Origin: Nocardia sp. NBC_00508
Lineage (GTDB): Bacteria; Actinomycetota; Actinomycetes; Mycobacteriales; Mycobacteriaceae
NCBI RefSeq assembly: GCF_036346875.1
Contig: NZ_CP107852.1
Coordinates: forward strand, 1,798,001 to 1,862,000
Length of the DNA stretch: 64,000 bases
Direction of reading: 5' to 3'
Below the pieces are notes generated by a model, which saw nothing but the letters and a program-made list of their open reading frames with translations, searched no databases and was not told where the DNA came from. Numbering within the stretch: the first letter of the stretch is position 1; the number at the start of each line of letters is the position of its first letter. Shown here piece by piece: positions 25,086 through 33,589 of the stretch. Made by a program: the position numbers and the translations under genes.

Positions 25086-25921
25086 GCCGCGTCACCGCCC
25101 GCCGCCGGATGCGCCGGATCTCACCGACCGGCGAAATCCAGCGTCCGGACACCCTCGCGGTCGAAGAACCCCTGGAAATCCGCATCGACGGGCACTCGCT
25201 GACCGTCACCATGCGCACGCCAGGCAACGACATCGACCTGGTGCACGGATTCCTGCTGAGCGAAGCCATGATCGGCTCCGCCGAGGACATCGTCGCCGCC
25301 CGCTATTGCGCGGGCACCGACGACCAGGGCCGCAACACCTACAACGTCCTCGACGTCTCCCTGCGCATCCCGGTCCCGGTGCCGACCCGCGCCTTCCCGA
25401 CCACGGGGGCGTGCGGCCTGTGCGGCAAGACCGCCCTGGACGAGGTGCGCACCCGCTCCCGGTTCCCGCTGCCACAAGACGGTCCGGTGGTGGACACTCG
25501 CGTGCTGGCCGCCATGCCCGAGAGCCTGCGCGACCGCCAATCCGTGTTCGACGCCACCGGCGGCCTGCACGCCGCGGGACTGTTCACCGCCGACGGCACC
25601 GCACTCGCGGTGCGCGAGGACATCGGCAGACACAACGCGGTGGACAAGGTGATCGGCTGGGCGCTGCGCGAAAACCGCGTCCCCGCACTCGATCTCGTCT
25701 TGATCGTGAGCGGGCGCGCCTCGTTCGAACTGGTGCAGAAGGCCGTGATGGCCGGTATCCCGATGCTCGGCGCGGTCTCCGCGCCGAGTTCGCTCGCGGT
25801 CGACCTCGCCGCGGACTCCGGACTCACCCTGGTCGGCTTTCTGCGCGGCGACACCATGAACGTCTACACCGCCCCCGAGCGGATCAGCGCCGAACCCGGC
25901 GCGACCTCTCTCTTGGCTTGA
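25082..25921 (+). CDS. fdhD: Formate dehydrogenase accessory sulfurtransferase FdhD
   Basis: 279 residues. FdhD passes sulfur from IscS to the molybdenum cofactor, which activates formate dehydrogenases. The essential CxxC is GACGLCGK (Cys111/Cys114), followed by TGGLHAAGLFT, REDIGRHNAVDKVIGWAL and GRASFELVQKAVMAGIPML, all characteristic. ATG 25082 overlaps the upstream stop as ATGA; the frame is open further upstream but only as a shadow. Adjacency indicates that the oxidoreductase is its client. Confidence 0.95.
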   Translation: MSRVTARRRMRRISPTGEIQRPDTLAVEEPLEIRIDGHSLTVTMRTPGNDIDLVHGFLLSEAMIGSAEDIVAARYCAGTDDQGRNTYNVLDVSLRIPVPVPTRAFPTTGACGLCGKTALDEVRTRSRFPLPQDGPVVDTRVLAAMPESLRDRQSVFDATGGLHAAGLFTADGTALAVREDIGRHNAVDKVIGWALRENRVPALDLVLIVSGRASFELVQKAVMAGIPMLGAVSAPSSLAVDLAADSGLTLVGFLRGDTMNVYTAPERISAEPGATSLLA

Positions 25922-25997
25922 CATCACTATTGCCCGGAGCGGATCGTTCGAATTACCGTGACTGCACGGAACGGGTTCGGCGAGAATGGAGCGGCCG

Positions 25998-26540
25998 ATG
26001 CGGATCTCGGTTGAGGGGACCTCCGAGGGCCTACGCGTACGGATGCGGTTCGAGCAGTACCGCCGCCGCCTGCTGCTCACGCGGATCGTCCTGGCGATCT
26101 TGGCCGTGCAGGGCGCGATCGTCGGTCTCTGGGCCACCCTGGCGCCGCACTCCTGGTACACGAGCTTTCCAGGCTTCGGTATCCAGTGGGTGGCGGCCGA
26201 TGGCCCCTACAACCACCATCTGGCGGGCGACGTCGGAGCGTTCTTCCTGGCACTGACCGCCGTCACCATCGCCGCGCTCGTCGTCAACGGCACCACGGCG
26301 GCCCGGATCGCGGGCGTCGGCTGGCTGACCTTCGGCATCCCGCATTTCCTCTACCACGTCCTGCACAAGCCCGCCGAGATGGGCGCGGCAAGCTTCACGG
26401 CCAGCCTGATCGCCGCGTTCCTGCTCGTCGTCGGCGGACTGGTCTGCGTCTTCGTTCCGCCGCGCGGCGATCTCCCGCTGGCGGACCCGCAGCCGATCAC
26501 CCTGCGTTTCCCGCGCCGCCGTCCGCGCGCATCCCGCTGA
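25998..26540 (+). CDS. Four-helix membrane protein of unknown function
   Basis: 180 residues from ATG 25998 (GGAG six bases upstream); ATG 25986 is an alternative. Hydrophobic segments are LTRIVLAILAVQGAIVGLWA, GAFFLALTAVTIAALVV, AARIAGVGWLTFGIPHFLYH and LIAAFLLVVGGLVCVFVP. Conserved-looking histidines lie in NHHLAGD and GIPHFLYHVLHKP. It has no signal peptide or enzyme motif. It stands 76 bp after fdhD and could be co-transcribed, but no functional link is evident. Confidence 0.75.
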   Translation: MRISVEGTSEGLRVRMRFEQYRRRLLLTRIVLAILAVQGAIVGLWATLAPHSWYTSFPGFGIQWVAADGPYNHHLAGDVGAFFLALTAVTIAALVVNGTTAARIAGVGWLTFGIPHFLYHVLHKPAEMGAASFTASLIAAFLLVVGGLVCVFVPPRGDLPLADPQPITLRFPRRRPRASR

Positions 26541-26577
26541 CGCGGAAATACGGGCCGGCGCGCCCGCGAGTCCGGGG

Positions 26578-26604
26578 ACGCCCGTGGGCGATCACCACGG
26601 GCGT
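26578..26604. terminator. Stem-loop between convergent genes
   Basis: ACGCCCGTGG (26578-26587) pairs perfectly with CCACGGGCGT (26595-26604) across a 7-nt loop. It lies between the membrane protein gene (plus) and the mIHF-like gene (minus), so it can serve both strands. There is no U-tract, as is common in actinobacteria. Confidence 0.6.
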
Positions 26605-26643
26605 GATCCGGCGCGTCCGCGGACGCCACGCGTCTCCCGCCGG

Positions 26644-26958
26644 TCAGTCCTTCAGCGCGTCGAGCAGCGCCGCACGCTGACGTGCGCCGAGGCCGCCGAT
26701 GCGGCGGTCTTCCGGGATCTCCGCCTGGTCCATCAACTTCGCCGCTTTCACCGGGCCGACGCCGGGCAGGGCCTTGATCACGGCGGCCACCTTGGTCTTC
26801 TTGACCAGCTCGTCGGTGTCGGCCTTCTTGAGCAGGTCGGCTACGGAAACCTTGCCCGCCTTCACCTTGCCGATCAGTTCGGAGCGTGCCTTGCGGACCG
26901 CAGCCGCCTTGGCCAACGCCTCGGTGCGCTGCTCTGCGGTCATGGTAGGCAGTGCCAT
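26644..26958 (-). CDS. mIHF-like DNA-binding protein
   Basis: 104 residues from ATG 26958 with GGAGGAGAC upstream. It begins MALPTMTAEQRTEALAKAAA, has a basic middle (VRKARSELIGKVKAGKVSV), a helix-hairpin-helix-like ALPGVGPVKAAKLMDQAEI and the C-terminal RRIGGLGARQRAALLDAL. These are the features of the mycobacterial integration host factor, a nucleoid protein. The usual mihF sits beside gmk; this one does not, so it is probably a paralog. It is divergent from a reductase-family gene. Confidence 0.87.
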   Translation of the reverse strand: MALPTMTAEQRTEALAKAAAVRKARSELIGKVKAGKVSVADLLKKADTDELVKKTKVAAVIKALPGVGPVKAAKLMDQAEIPEDRRIGGLGARQRAALLDALKD

Positions 26959-27152
26959 GTCTCCTCCGCTTCCACTCGTCACTCGAACATCTGGTTGACC
27001 GGACCGAGTAAACATCACGGCACCGGGAGCGCAAGCTCGACACACCGGGGCACGAGCAGCGGAAATAGCGATGAGTTTCCCCGGTCCACGCCGTCGGAAC
27101 GAGTAACCGGCCTGCTTCCGGCGGGCGAAACGGACGAAAGGAACACCACGTC

Positions 27153-27782
27153 ATGGAGCTGTCCCTCACCCAGTTCGTCACCGTCGACGGCGTGTGCCAG
27201 GCGCCCGGCGGTCCGCAGGAGGACACCAGCGGCGGATTCACCCACGGCGGGTGGTCGGTGCCGTTCGGCGACACGGAATTCGGCGCGTTCATCGACGAGG
27301 TGTTCGAGCGGGCCGACGCGTTCCTGCTCGGACGGCGCACCTACGAGATCTTCGCGGGGTACTGGCCGAAGGTCACCGATCCGGACAACCCGGTCGCCGT
27401 GCAACTGAACGCGCTCCCGAAGTACGTCGCGACCGCGACCCTGGAACACGCCGACTGGGCGGGCACCGAACTGCTCCGCGGCGACGTCGTCGCCGAGGTG
27501 ACCGCGTTGAAGCAGCGTCCCGGCCGCGAACTCCAGGTGCACGGCAGCAGGAATCTCGCGCACACCCTGCTATCGAACGGCCTGGTCGACACCCTGCACC
27601 TGCTCACTTTCCCGGTGCTGCTCGGCACCGGCAAACGGCTGTTCACCAGCGAGGTCCAGCCCACCGGACTGCGGCTCACCGACTACCGCGTGACCGGCAG
27701 CGGCATAGTGATCAGCACCTACCGCAACGCCGGTGCGCCGCAGTATGGGGACTACACCGAAGTGGCCACGGCTGCCCAGTAA
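27153..27782 (+). CDS. Dihydrofolate-reductase-family (RibD C-terminal) protein
   Basis: 209 residues with AAAGGA upstream of ATG 27153. RibD_C fold: ELSLTQFVTVDGVCQAPGGP, FLLGRRTYEIFAGYWP, ELQVHGSRNLAHTLLSNGLV and FPVLLGTGKRLF. Such stand-alone proteins bind NADPH and reduce unidentified small molecules in the cytoplasm. It is divergent from the mIHF-like gene. A second, more distant member lies at 50442-51023. Confidence 0.87.
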   Translation: MELSLTQFVTVDGVCQAPGGPQEDTSGGFTHGGWSVPFGDTEFGAFIDEVFERADAFLLGRRTYEIFAGYWPKVTDPDNPVAVQLNALPKYVATATLEHADWAGTELLRGDVVAEVTALKQRPGRELQVHGSRNLAHTLLSNGLVDTLHLLTFPVLLGTGKRLFTSEVQPTGLRLTDYRVTGSGIVISTYRNAGAPQYGDYTEVATAAQ

Positions 27783-27977
27783 CACCGGCGACCGCTTCCC
27801 CGACAGACTCAGCAGTAACACAAAGCGCTGGTCAAGGTTCAATGGCGAACCCGAGGGGGATCAACGGTGATCCCCCGAAACCGGCGCGATCGGCCCGGCC
27901 GTCGGCACTGTCGCCCCGGCGCGAGCGCGACAATCGAAAAACGGCCGCGATGCGCACGTCCGTGCCAGCATGGCCGC

Positions 27978-28763
27978 ATGAAGCCGAGCACTCCGCCGGA
28001 AGCGGGCTCACCCGCGACGCTGTGGCTATGGGCCGGGCAGGCGATCTATCGAGGACCTTCCCTGCGCCTCGATGCGCACTCGACCGCGGTGGACTGCCTG
28101 GCTGTCGGCGTGGACGCCCCGTTCACCTTGGCGGCCGACGGCATCGCGCGCACTGTGCGCAGCGCGCTGATCCCGCCGCGCCGAGTGCATAGGGTGGTCG
28201 CGGGCGGCGACCATATGATGTTCTGCTATCTCGATCCGAGATCACCGGGAGCGCGTGCATGCCGCGACCGAATGACCCTGTGGGACAACGATTTCGGGCT
28301 GAATCACCGGCAAGAGGCCGCGCTGGTGATTGCCGCGGCCCACGACCGCCCCGAGGCACGCTCGCTGGCGGATCTCGTCGGCTCGGCACCGCGTCCGCCC
28401 CTGGACGAACGCGTCGCGGAAGCGATGGCGACTCTGCTCGCGCATCCCGCCCACGAGTTCACCGCCGAACGGTTCGCCGCGGCGGCGCACCTGTCGGAAT
28501 CCCGATTCCTGCATCTGTTCGCGGCGCAGGCGGGGACCTCGTTCCGGCGCTACCGGCGCTGGGCCAGGATGCTCGGCGTCGGCCGGGCGATCGCCAAAGG
28601 CCAGAACATCACCGTCGCGTCGACCGACGCCGGGTTCGCCAGCCCTTCCCATTTCAGCGACGCCTTCCATGCCCTCTTCGGGCTGTCGGCCACCGCGCTG
28701 CTGGCCACCGGCGTCCGGATCGTCGTGCTCGACGAAGCCGAAGGGATCGAACCCGAGGCCTGA
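27978..28763 (+). CDS. AraC-family transcriptional regulator
   Basis: 261 residues from ATG 27978. A C-terminal AraC-type double HTH spans ~150-245: FTAERFAAAAHLSESRFLHL, SFRRYRRWARMLGVGRAIA and ASTDAGFASPSHFSDAFHAL. The N-terminal ~120 residues (GQAIYRGPSLRLDAHSTAVD) are a cupin-like sensor domain. It lies 47 bp ahead of the isomerase-like gene but is separated from it by a KstR-type site, so the two are probably transcribed independently. Confidence 0.86.
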   Translation: MKPSTPPEAGSPATLWLWAGQAIYRGPSLRLDAHSTAVDCLAVGVDAPFTLAADGIARTVRSALIPPRRVHRVVAGGDHMMFCYLDPRSPGARACRDRMTLWDNDFGLNHRQEAALVIAAAHDRPEARSLADLVGSAPRPPLDERVAEAMATLLAHPAHEFTAERFAAAAHLSESRFLHLFAAQAGTSFRRYRRWARMLGVGRAIAKGQNITVASTDAGFASPSHFSDAFHALFGLSATALLATGVRIVVLDEAEGIEPEA

Positions 28764-28780
28764 ACTTGCTAGTCTAGAAC

Positions 28781-28794
28781 TAGAACACGTTTCA
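28781..28794. promoter_or_regulatory. KstR-type operator
   Basis: TAGAACACGTTTCA fits the published actinobacterial KstR motif TnnAACnnGTTnnA at every fixed position. It lies 16 bp upstream of the ATG of the ketosteroid-isomerase-like gene. KstR is the TetR-type repressor of cholesterol catabolism. Confidence 0.7.
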
Positions 28795-28810
28795 CTTCGT
28801 AGGAGGTTCG

Positions 28811-29188
28811 ATGGCCAAGCAGATCCGCGACGTGGTCGAGCAGTACGTCAAGCTGGTCGGCTCGGGCCCGACCGAGGACATCGTCAACCTATACGCACCC
28901 GACGCGATCGTGGAGGACCCGGTGGGCACCCCCGCCCGGCACGGCCACGCCGCCATCCGTGAGTTCTACGAGGTGATCGCCGCGTTGGATCGGGAGACCG
29001 AACTGCGGCCCGAGGACATCAGGATCGCGGGCAACCAGGCCGCGTTCCCGTTCATCCTCGTCACGAAAGTCGGCGGGCAGCGCTTCACCGTCTCGCCGAT
29101 CGACGTGATGGAGTTCGACGACGAAGGCCGGATCACCGGGATGCGCGCCTACTGGAGTCAGCAGGATCTGCGGGTCGAGCCCGAATAG
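28811..29188 (+). CDS. SnoaL/ketosteroid-isomerase-like protein
   Basis: 125 residues with a strong AGGAGG ribosome-binding site. NTF2-like fold: VVEQYVKLVGSGPTEDIVNL, YAPDAIVEDPVGTPARHGHA, AIREFYEVIA, and the late SPIDVMEFDDEGRITGMRAY. This closely resembles proteins annotated as steroid delta-isomerases in Rhodococcus and Mycobacterium, though activity is not proven by motif. The KstR-type site just upstream supports a role in sterol catabolism. It may be co-transcribed with the AhpD-like gene 103 bp downstream. Confidence 0.87.
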   Translation: MAKQIRDVVEQYVKLVGSGPTEDIVNLYAPDAIVEDPVGTPARHGHAAIREFYEVIAALDRETELRPEDIRIAGNQAAFPFILVTKVGGQRFTVSPIDVMEFDDEGRITGMRAYWSQQDLRVEPE

Positions 29189-29291
29189 CCTGCCGTGGGT
29201 GCGCCGGATCACACCCGCGCCCCCATCACATTCCGGCACGGTCTCTCGTCCGAGAAGTAGGAACCACATCCGCTGATCGAAGGAGATCGAC

Positions 29292-29861
29292 ATGGGCGCC
29301 ACCCGCATCGCCGCCGTCACCCCGCAGCAGGCCGGACCTGTGACCAAGCTGCTGTACCGGTTTGCCAAGCGCCGCTTCCGTGAGGTGCCGGAGCCGTTCG
29401 CCGTCGCCGCCAACCATCCGAAGCTGCTCGTCGCGAACGCGGTCCACGAGACGATGGTCGACAAGGCCAGCACCGCGCTGCCCGCCGTCATCCGCGAGAT
29501 CGCGGTCTACCGCACGGCGTGGACGATCGGCTGCTCATGGTGCGTCGACTTCGGCGCCATGCTCATGCGCCTCGGCGAGCTGGACACCGCACGGCTCGAG
29601 CACATCGCCGACTACGCGACCTCGCCGCTGTACTCCGACGACGAGCGCGCCGCCATCGCCTACGCCGACGCCATGACCGCGACCCCGACTTCGGCTACCG
29701 ACGAGCAGGTCGCCGATCTCGAGCGACGCTTCGGCCGCGCCGGCGTGGTCGAACTCACCTATCACATCGCGCTGGAAAACTCACGTGCGCGGTCCAATTC
29801 AGCGCTCGGCATCACCGCGCAAGGCTTCAGCACCGACTCCTGCCGAGTGCCGTGGGCATGA
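29292..29861 (+). CDS. Carboxymuconolactone decarboxylase/AhpD-like protein
   Basis: 189 residues with GAAGGAG upstream. The CMD helical fold contains REIAVYRTAWTIGCSWCVDF with the redox CxxC (Cys81/Cys84), followed by ADYATSPLYSDDERAAIAYA. AhpD-type proteins reduce peroxiredoxins or partner proteins through this thiol pair. The preceding gene is steroid-isomerase-like; a shared transcript is possible. The specific partner is unknown. Confidence 0.86.
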   Translation: MGATRIAAVTPQQAGPVTKLLYRFAKRRFREVPEPFAVAANHPKLLVANAVHETMVDKASTALPAVIREIAVYRTAWTIGCSWCVDFGAMLMRLGELDTARLEHIADYATSPLYSDDERAAIAYADAMTATPTSATDEQVADLERRFGRAGVVELTYHIALENSRARSNSALGITAQGFSTDSCRVPWA

Positions 29862-30077
29862 GATCGGCTGCGGTGCTGCCGGAAGGTCTTGACCAACCAG
29901 GTATTTCAGCGTCGCTTCCGCTCCGGACTGTCGCTGCGGCCGGGAATGGACTATGAATAGGAGGTGTTGACGCCGCTGGTCCCGGTCGGCGAGCTATCGT
30001 GTCGCATTCGATGACCGGTAGGCCGAGCCGGCGTCTTCGGTTTCTCGAGTTCCCTCCGCTCAACCGTTTGGAGCCGC

Positions 30078-30968
30078 ATGCTCGACGAACATCCCCTCGA
30101 CGACGACGTCGCGCGGCTCGCGACACGGGTCGAGAAGGCCAGGGGCCGCCTCGCCTACCAGTTCGACCCGGCGTTGACCGGCGCGCTGTCGGAGGAGGAG
30201 CTGCACGCCGAACGCGAATTGGCCGAACGGATCCGGACCCAGGACCGGGAACAGCGCTGGAAGCATGCCGAGGCGTCGTCCGCGGCATCCGACCGGGCGC
30301 GGCATACCACAGAGGCCATCGAGAAGGCCGAGGTCAAAGATCTTCTCTTGGCGCGCAAGGCCATTGCCGCGCAGCGGCGTGCGTCCAGCCCGCATGCCAG
30401 GCTGGCGTCGCTGTATCGGCACCGGTCCTGGTCGCTCGGTGCGCTGGCCGGCGTGGTCGCGGCGGGGATGTTGTGGTCGGCGGTCAACGTCCAGCACAAC
30501 ATCGCGCCGGGCGGGCCGACGGATCCGCTGTACTGGTTCAGCTATCTGCTGGAAGCGATGATCAGCGTATCGCTGATCATCATCATGATCGGCACGAACA
30601 AGGTCACCGAGTGGGGCGTGCTGGACAATCGCACCCAGGTCGCGGCGGCCGAGGTCGCGTTGCTGGCGTTGACGGTCGGCTTGAACACCTACCCCTATGT
30701 GAGCGCGGGCCGGTGGTTCGACGCCGCGGTGCACGGAGTCGCGCCGGTGATGATCGGTGTCGCACTGCTCATCCACGATGCCGCCAGCGCACGCTACGGC
30801 CGTGCGATCGCCATCGCCACCGAGCAGGTCCGGAATCTCCCCGATCCGAGCGGGCCCGAACCGGAACCCTTCTCGGCGGACGTTCGCATCGGCGCGGACG
30901 CCGATCCGCCGCTGACACGCCGTGGCGTGCAGCGGGACGGCCTATTGGTCTCCAGCTCGTACCGATAG
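30078..30968 (+). CDS. Four-helix membrane protein with charged N-terminal domain
   Basis: 296 residues from ATG 30078. The first ~110 residues are charged, helical and probably coiled (VARLATRVEKARGRLAYQFD, then EEELHAERELAERIRTQDRE). Four transmembrane segments follow: LGALAGVVAAGMLWSAV, SYLLEAMISVSLIIIMIG, VAAAEVALLALTVGL and AAVHGVAPVMIGVALLI. The layout resembles plasmid-spread/DUF2637-type membrane proteins of actinomycetes, but I do not claim membership. It is a lone gene. Confidence 0.72.
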   Translation: MLDEHPLDDDVARLATRVEKARGRLAYQFDPALTGALSEEELHAERELAERIRTQDREQRWKHAEASSAASDRARHTTEAIEKAEVKDLLLARKAIAAQRRASSPHARLASLYRHRSWSLGALAGVVAAGMLWSAVNVQHNIAPGGPTDPLYWFSYLLEAMISVSLIIIMIGTNKVTEWGVLDNRTQVAAAEVALLALTVGLNTYPYVSAGRWFDAAVHGVAPVMIGVALLIHDAASARYGRAIAIATEQVRNLPDPSGPEPEPFSADVRIGADADPPLTRRGVQRDGLLVSSSYR

Positions 30969-30999
30969 CAGCCACCGACCGGTGCCGTCAGCATCGGAC

Positions 31000-31260
31000 T
31001 CAGTACGGGTACCGCTGTTCGACGGCGTCTTTGGCCTCTTTGAGCCCGCACCCGGTGAGTTCCCGATACCGCTTGATCGCGTGAATCTTCTTGCCCTGCG
31101 CCAAGAGTGCGTCGATCTCGGCCATTCCGTCACCGCTCGGTAGGGGCGGCGCGGTCGCAAGCGGGCCCGCACCCTGCTGAATGCCGAGATGGTTCATGAT
31201 CAGGTCGAGCTTGTAGTGCAACGCGTCGACCTTGCGTTCCAAACGCCGGTGGGCAAACAT
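31000..31260 (-). CDS. Ribosomal L7/L12 C-terminal-like small protein
   Basis: 86 residues. The last ~40 (MAEIDALLAQGKKIHAIKRY, then TGCGLKEAKDAVEQR) match the C-terminal domain of L7/L12, which contacts translation factors. The N-terminal part (RRLERKVDALHYKLDLIMNH) is a short coiled helix instead of the L7/L12 dimerisation domain. Such stand-alone proteins are frequent in actinobacteria and their role is unknown. It is downstream of the STAS gene on the same strand. Confidence 0.82.
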   Translation of the reverse strand: MFAHRRLERKVDALHYKLDLIMNHLGIQQGAGPLATAPPLPSGDGMAEIDALLAQGKKIHAIKRYRELTGCGLKEAKDAVEQRYPY

Positions 31261-31285
31261 GGCCTGATCGTACTGAGCGGCAGGG

Positions 31286-31696
31286 TCAGGCAGCCTCGAG
31301 CACGGCGTCGACGAGACTCGTCATGGTCTCGAAGGGCGCGACGTCGGCGGCGACCTCGAGCAAACGGTCCACGCACCGCGGACCGGTGACCAGTCGCAGG
31401 CGGCGGTCGGTGCGTTCCAGCCGGGACTGCGCCTCGATCAGCACCCGCAGCCCGGCGACACCGAAGAACGTGACTTTGGACAGATCGACGACCACCAGCG
31501 GCGCCGCCGCGCTCAGCGAGCCGATCAGTCCGCGGCGGAACACATCGACGGTGTAATAGTCGACCTCGCCGGCGACGGCGCACAGCGTGACCAGGTCGCT
31601 CGGGGCAGTGACGGAAACCTGGAGCCGCTCGGTCTGATGGTCGCCCCCGCGAGCGCTGGGGAGAAGAAACGGAGGGGCGGCGAAAACTGTCGACAT
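31286..31696 (-). CDS. STAS-domain protein (anti-sigma-factor antagonist-like)
   Basis: 136 residues. The STAS fold shows [20 protein letters not shown] and [20 protein letters not shown]. The canonical motif has D-S/T-x-G with the phosphorylatable serine; here it reads G-V-A-G (Gly79-Val80), so this protein cannot be switched by phosphorylation at that site. It may be a constitutive antagonist or a structural partner. The gene precedes the L7/L12-like gene by 25 bp and probably shares its transcript. No anti-sigma kinase gene is adjacent. Confidence 0.83.
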   Translation of the reverse strand: MSTVFAAPPFLLPSARGGDHQTERLQVSVTAPSDLVTLCAVAGEVDYYTVDVFRRGLIGSLSAAAPLVVVDLSKVTFFGVAGLRVLIEAQSRLERTDRRLRLVTGPRCVDRLLEVAADVAPFETMTSLVDAVLEAA

Positions 31697-31842
31697 GAGG
31701 ACCTCGGTCCTGTCGTCCGCGGCGATCTCGAGAACGGTGCCCGCGGTAATGATTCGCTCCGGACGACACTCCTGCCGGAACTAGGCTGTTTGCTCAACCC
31801 TCACAGAGGAGTACCCGGGCGCACCCGCCGCCACACCCGGAA

Positions 31843-33123
31843 TTACGCCGACTTCTCCCGGCGCTCCTGCCGCTGCGTCTTGCGCGGGACGATGGTGGGC
31901 AGCACGTTGTCGTTGACGGTACCCGCGTTGACGACCACCTTGGCGACGTCGTCGCGGCTGGGAATGTCGTACATCGCGGGCTGCAGCACTTCCTCCATGA
32001 TCGCCCGCAGACCGCGCGCGCCGGTGCCGCGCAGGATCGCCTGGTCCGCGACGGCCTCCAGCGCGTCGTCGGTGAACTCGAGGTCGACCCCGTCCATCTC
32101 GAACAACCGGACGTACTGCTTGACCAGCGCGTTCTTCGGCGCGGAGAGGATCTTGACCAGCGATTCCTTGTCCAGGTTGGTCACCGACGCGACCACGGGC
32201 AGACGGCCGATGAACTCGGGGATCAGCCCGAACTTGATCAAGTCCTCCGGCATCACTTCGGCGAAGTGGTCGGTGGTGTCGATCTCGGCCTTGGACCTGA
32301 CCTCGGCGCCGAAACCGATGCCGCGGTGGCCGGTGCGGTCGGAGATGATCTTCTCCAGGCCCGCGAACGCGCCCGCCACGATGAACAGCACGTTGGTGGT
32401 GTCGATCTGGATGAACTCCTGGTGCGGGTGCTTGCGCCCGCCCTGCGGCGGCACGCTCGCCTGGGTGCCCTCCAGGATCTTCAGCAGGGCTTGCTGCACG
32501 CCCTCGCCGGAAACGTCACGGGTGATCGACGGGTTCTCGCTCTTGCGGGCGATCTTGTCGACCTCGTCGATGTAGATGATGCCGGTCTCGGCGCGCTTGA
32601 CGTCGTAGTCCGCCGCCTGGATCAGCTTCAGCAGGATGTTCTCCACGTCCTCGCCGACATACCCCGCCTCGGTGAGCGCGGTGGCGTCGGCGATGGCGAA
32701 CGGCACGTTCAGCATCTTGGCCAGCGTTTGGGCCAGATAGGTCTTGCCGCAGCCGGTGGGACCCAGCATGAGGATGTTCGACTTGGCCAGCTCGACGGTC
32801 TCGCCGCGGCTGTCGCGACTCTTGTCACCGGCCTGGATGCGCTTGTAATGGTTGTAGACGGCCACCGCGAGGGTGCGCTTGGCGGTGTCCTGCCCGATGA
32901 CGTAGTTCTCCAGGAAGTCCCGGATCTCGGCGGGCTTGGGCAGCTCATCGAGCTTGACCTCGCTGGATTCGGCGAGCTCCTCCTCGATGATCTCGTTGCA
33001 GAGATCGATGCACTCGTCGCAGATGTACACCCCTGGTCCCGCAATGAGCTTCTTGACCTGCTTCTGGCTCTTTCCGCAGAACGAGCACTTCAGCAGATCG
33101 CCGCCGTCTCCGATGCGCGCCAT
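31843..33123 (-). CDS. clpX: ClpX, ATPase subunit of the Clp protease
   Basis: 426 residues, the standard length. The N-terminal zinc domain has CSFCGKSQ and [11 protein letters not shown]+ core: Walker A GPTGCGKT, Walker [11 protein letters not shown], a pore-loop region and sensor motifs, ending in the [20 protein letters not shown] small domain. ClpX unfolds substrates and feeds them to ClpP1P2. ATG 33123 starts [20 protein letters not shown]; the longer frame to 33207 is not conserved. It lies downstream of clpP1-clpP2 on the same strand but after a 466-bp gap, so it has its own promoter. Confidence 0.97.
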   Translation of the reverse strand: MARIGDGGDLLKCSFCGKSQKQVKKLIAGPGVYICDECIDLCNEIIEEELAESSEVKLDELPKPAEIRDFLENYVIGQDTAKRTLAVAVYNHYKRIQAGDKSRDSRGETVELAKSNILMLGPTGCGKTYLAQTLAKMLNVPFAIADATALTEAGYVGEDVENILLKLIQAADYDVKRAETGIIYIDEVDKIARKSENPSITRDVSGEGVQQALLKILEGTQASVPPQGGRKHPHQEFIQIDTTNVLFIVAGAFAGLEKIISDRTGHRGIGFGAEVRSKAEIDTTDHFAEVMPEDLIKFGLIPEFIGRLPVVASVTNLDKESLVKILSAPKNALVKQYVRLFEMDGVDLEFTDDALEAVADQAILRGTGARGLRAIMEEVLQPAMYDIPSRDDVAKVVVNAGTVNDNVLPTIVPRKTQRQERREKSA

Positions 33124-33589
33124 CTCGTGGGTCCCTACTTCCTTGTCCGCGTGCAACCGTCCGTCCAGGCTGCCAGCTGTCCACCGCTTTCGCAGCCGCA
33201 AACGCATCGACTGTTTCGGAGCTGATGGACAGTGCTGTCAACCGGGAGCAAAGGTCCCTAGGTTGACCGTACCCGGTGTGCGGGATGGAGGTCGACAACT
33301 CGCGCATGTTTCTCGCGCGCGTTGTGCGTGTTCTCACGACACCGAAAGGCGGACCGCCCGCCCGATCGCCGCCATGACCTCCGGCCGACCGCGCCGCGAC
33401 GTCTGCGTTCGAACGAGGAATTGTTCGAACCGCGGACGATGTGGAAGCGGTCCCGGCCGGGCAGCATGCCCCTGACATACCTCCCGGCCGGATTTCCCTG
33501 TCGTAAAGCAATTTTCGAGCGAACCACCGCCGGGATCGGCGATTCGCCCCCGTCCGCCCGCGCCCAGCCGGAAACGACGGGCGCGTTTC
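33124..33589. other. Long leader/intergenic region upstream of clpX
   Basis: 466 bp without a gene. It contains the clpX promoter (minus strand) and two copies of the palindromic octamer GTTCGAAC at 33407-33414 and 33423-33430. I see no other structured element. Confidence 0.5.

Noticed and set aside
25940..25975. CCGTG-N4-CACGG as a sixth copy of the shared palindrome
   Set aside because: Arm sequence and spacing differ from GTACCGYTRNNTARCGGYAC.
33407..33430. LexA/SOS box upstream of clpX
   Set aside because: The half-sites are 8 bp apart instead of the 4 expected for CGAAC-N4-GTTCG.
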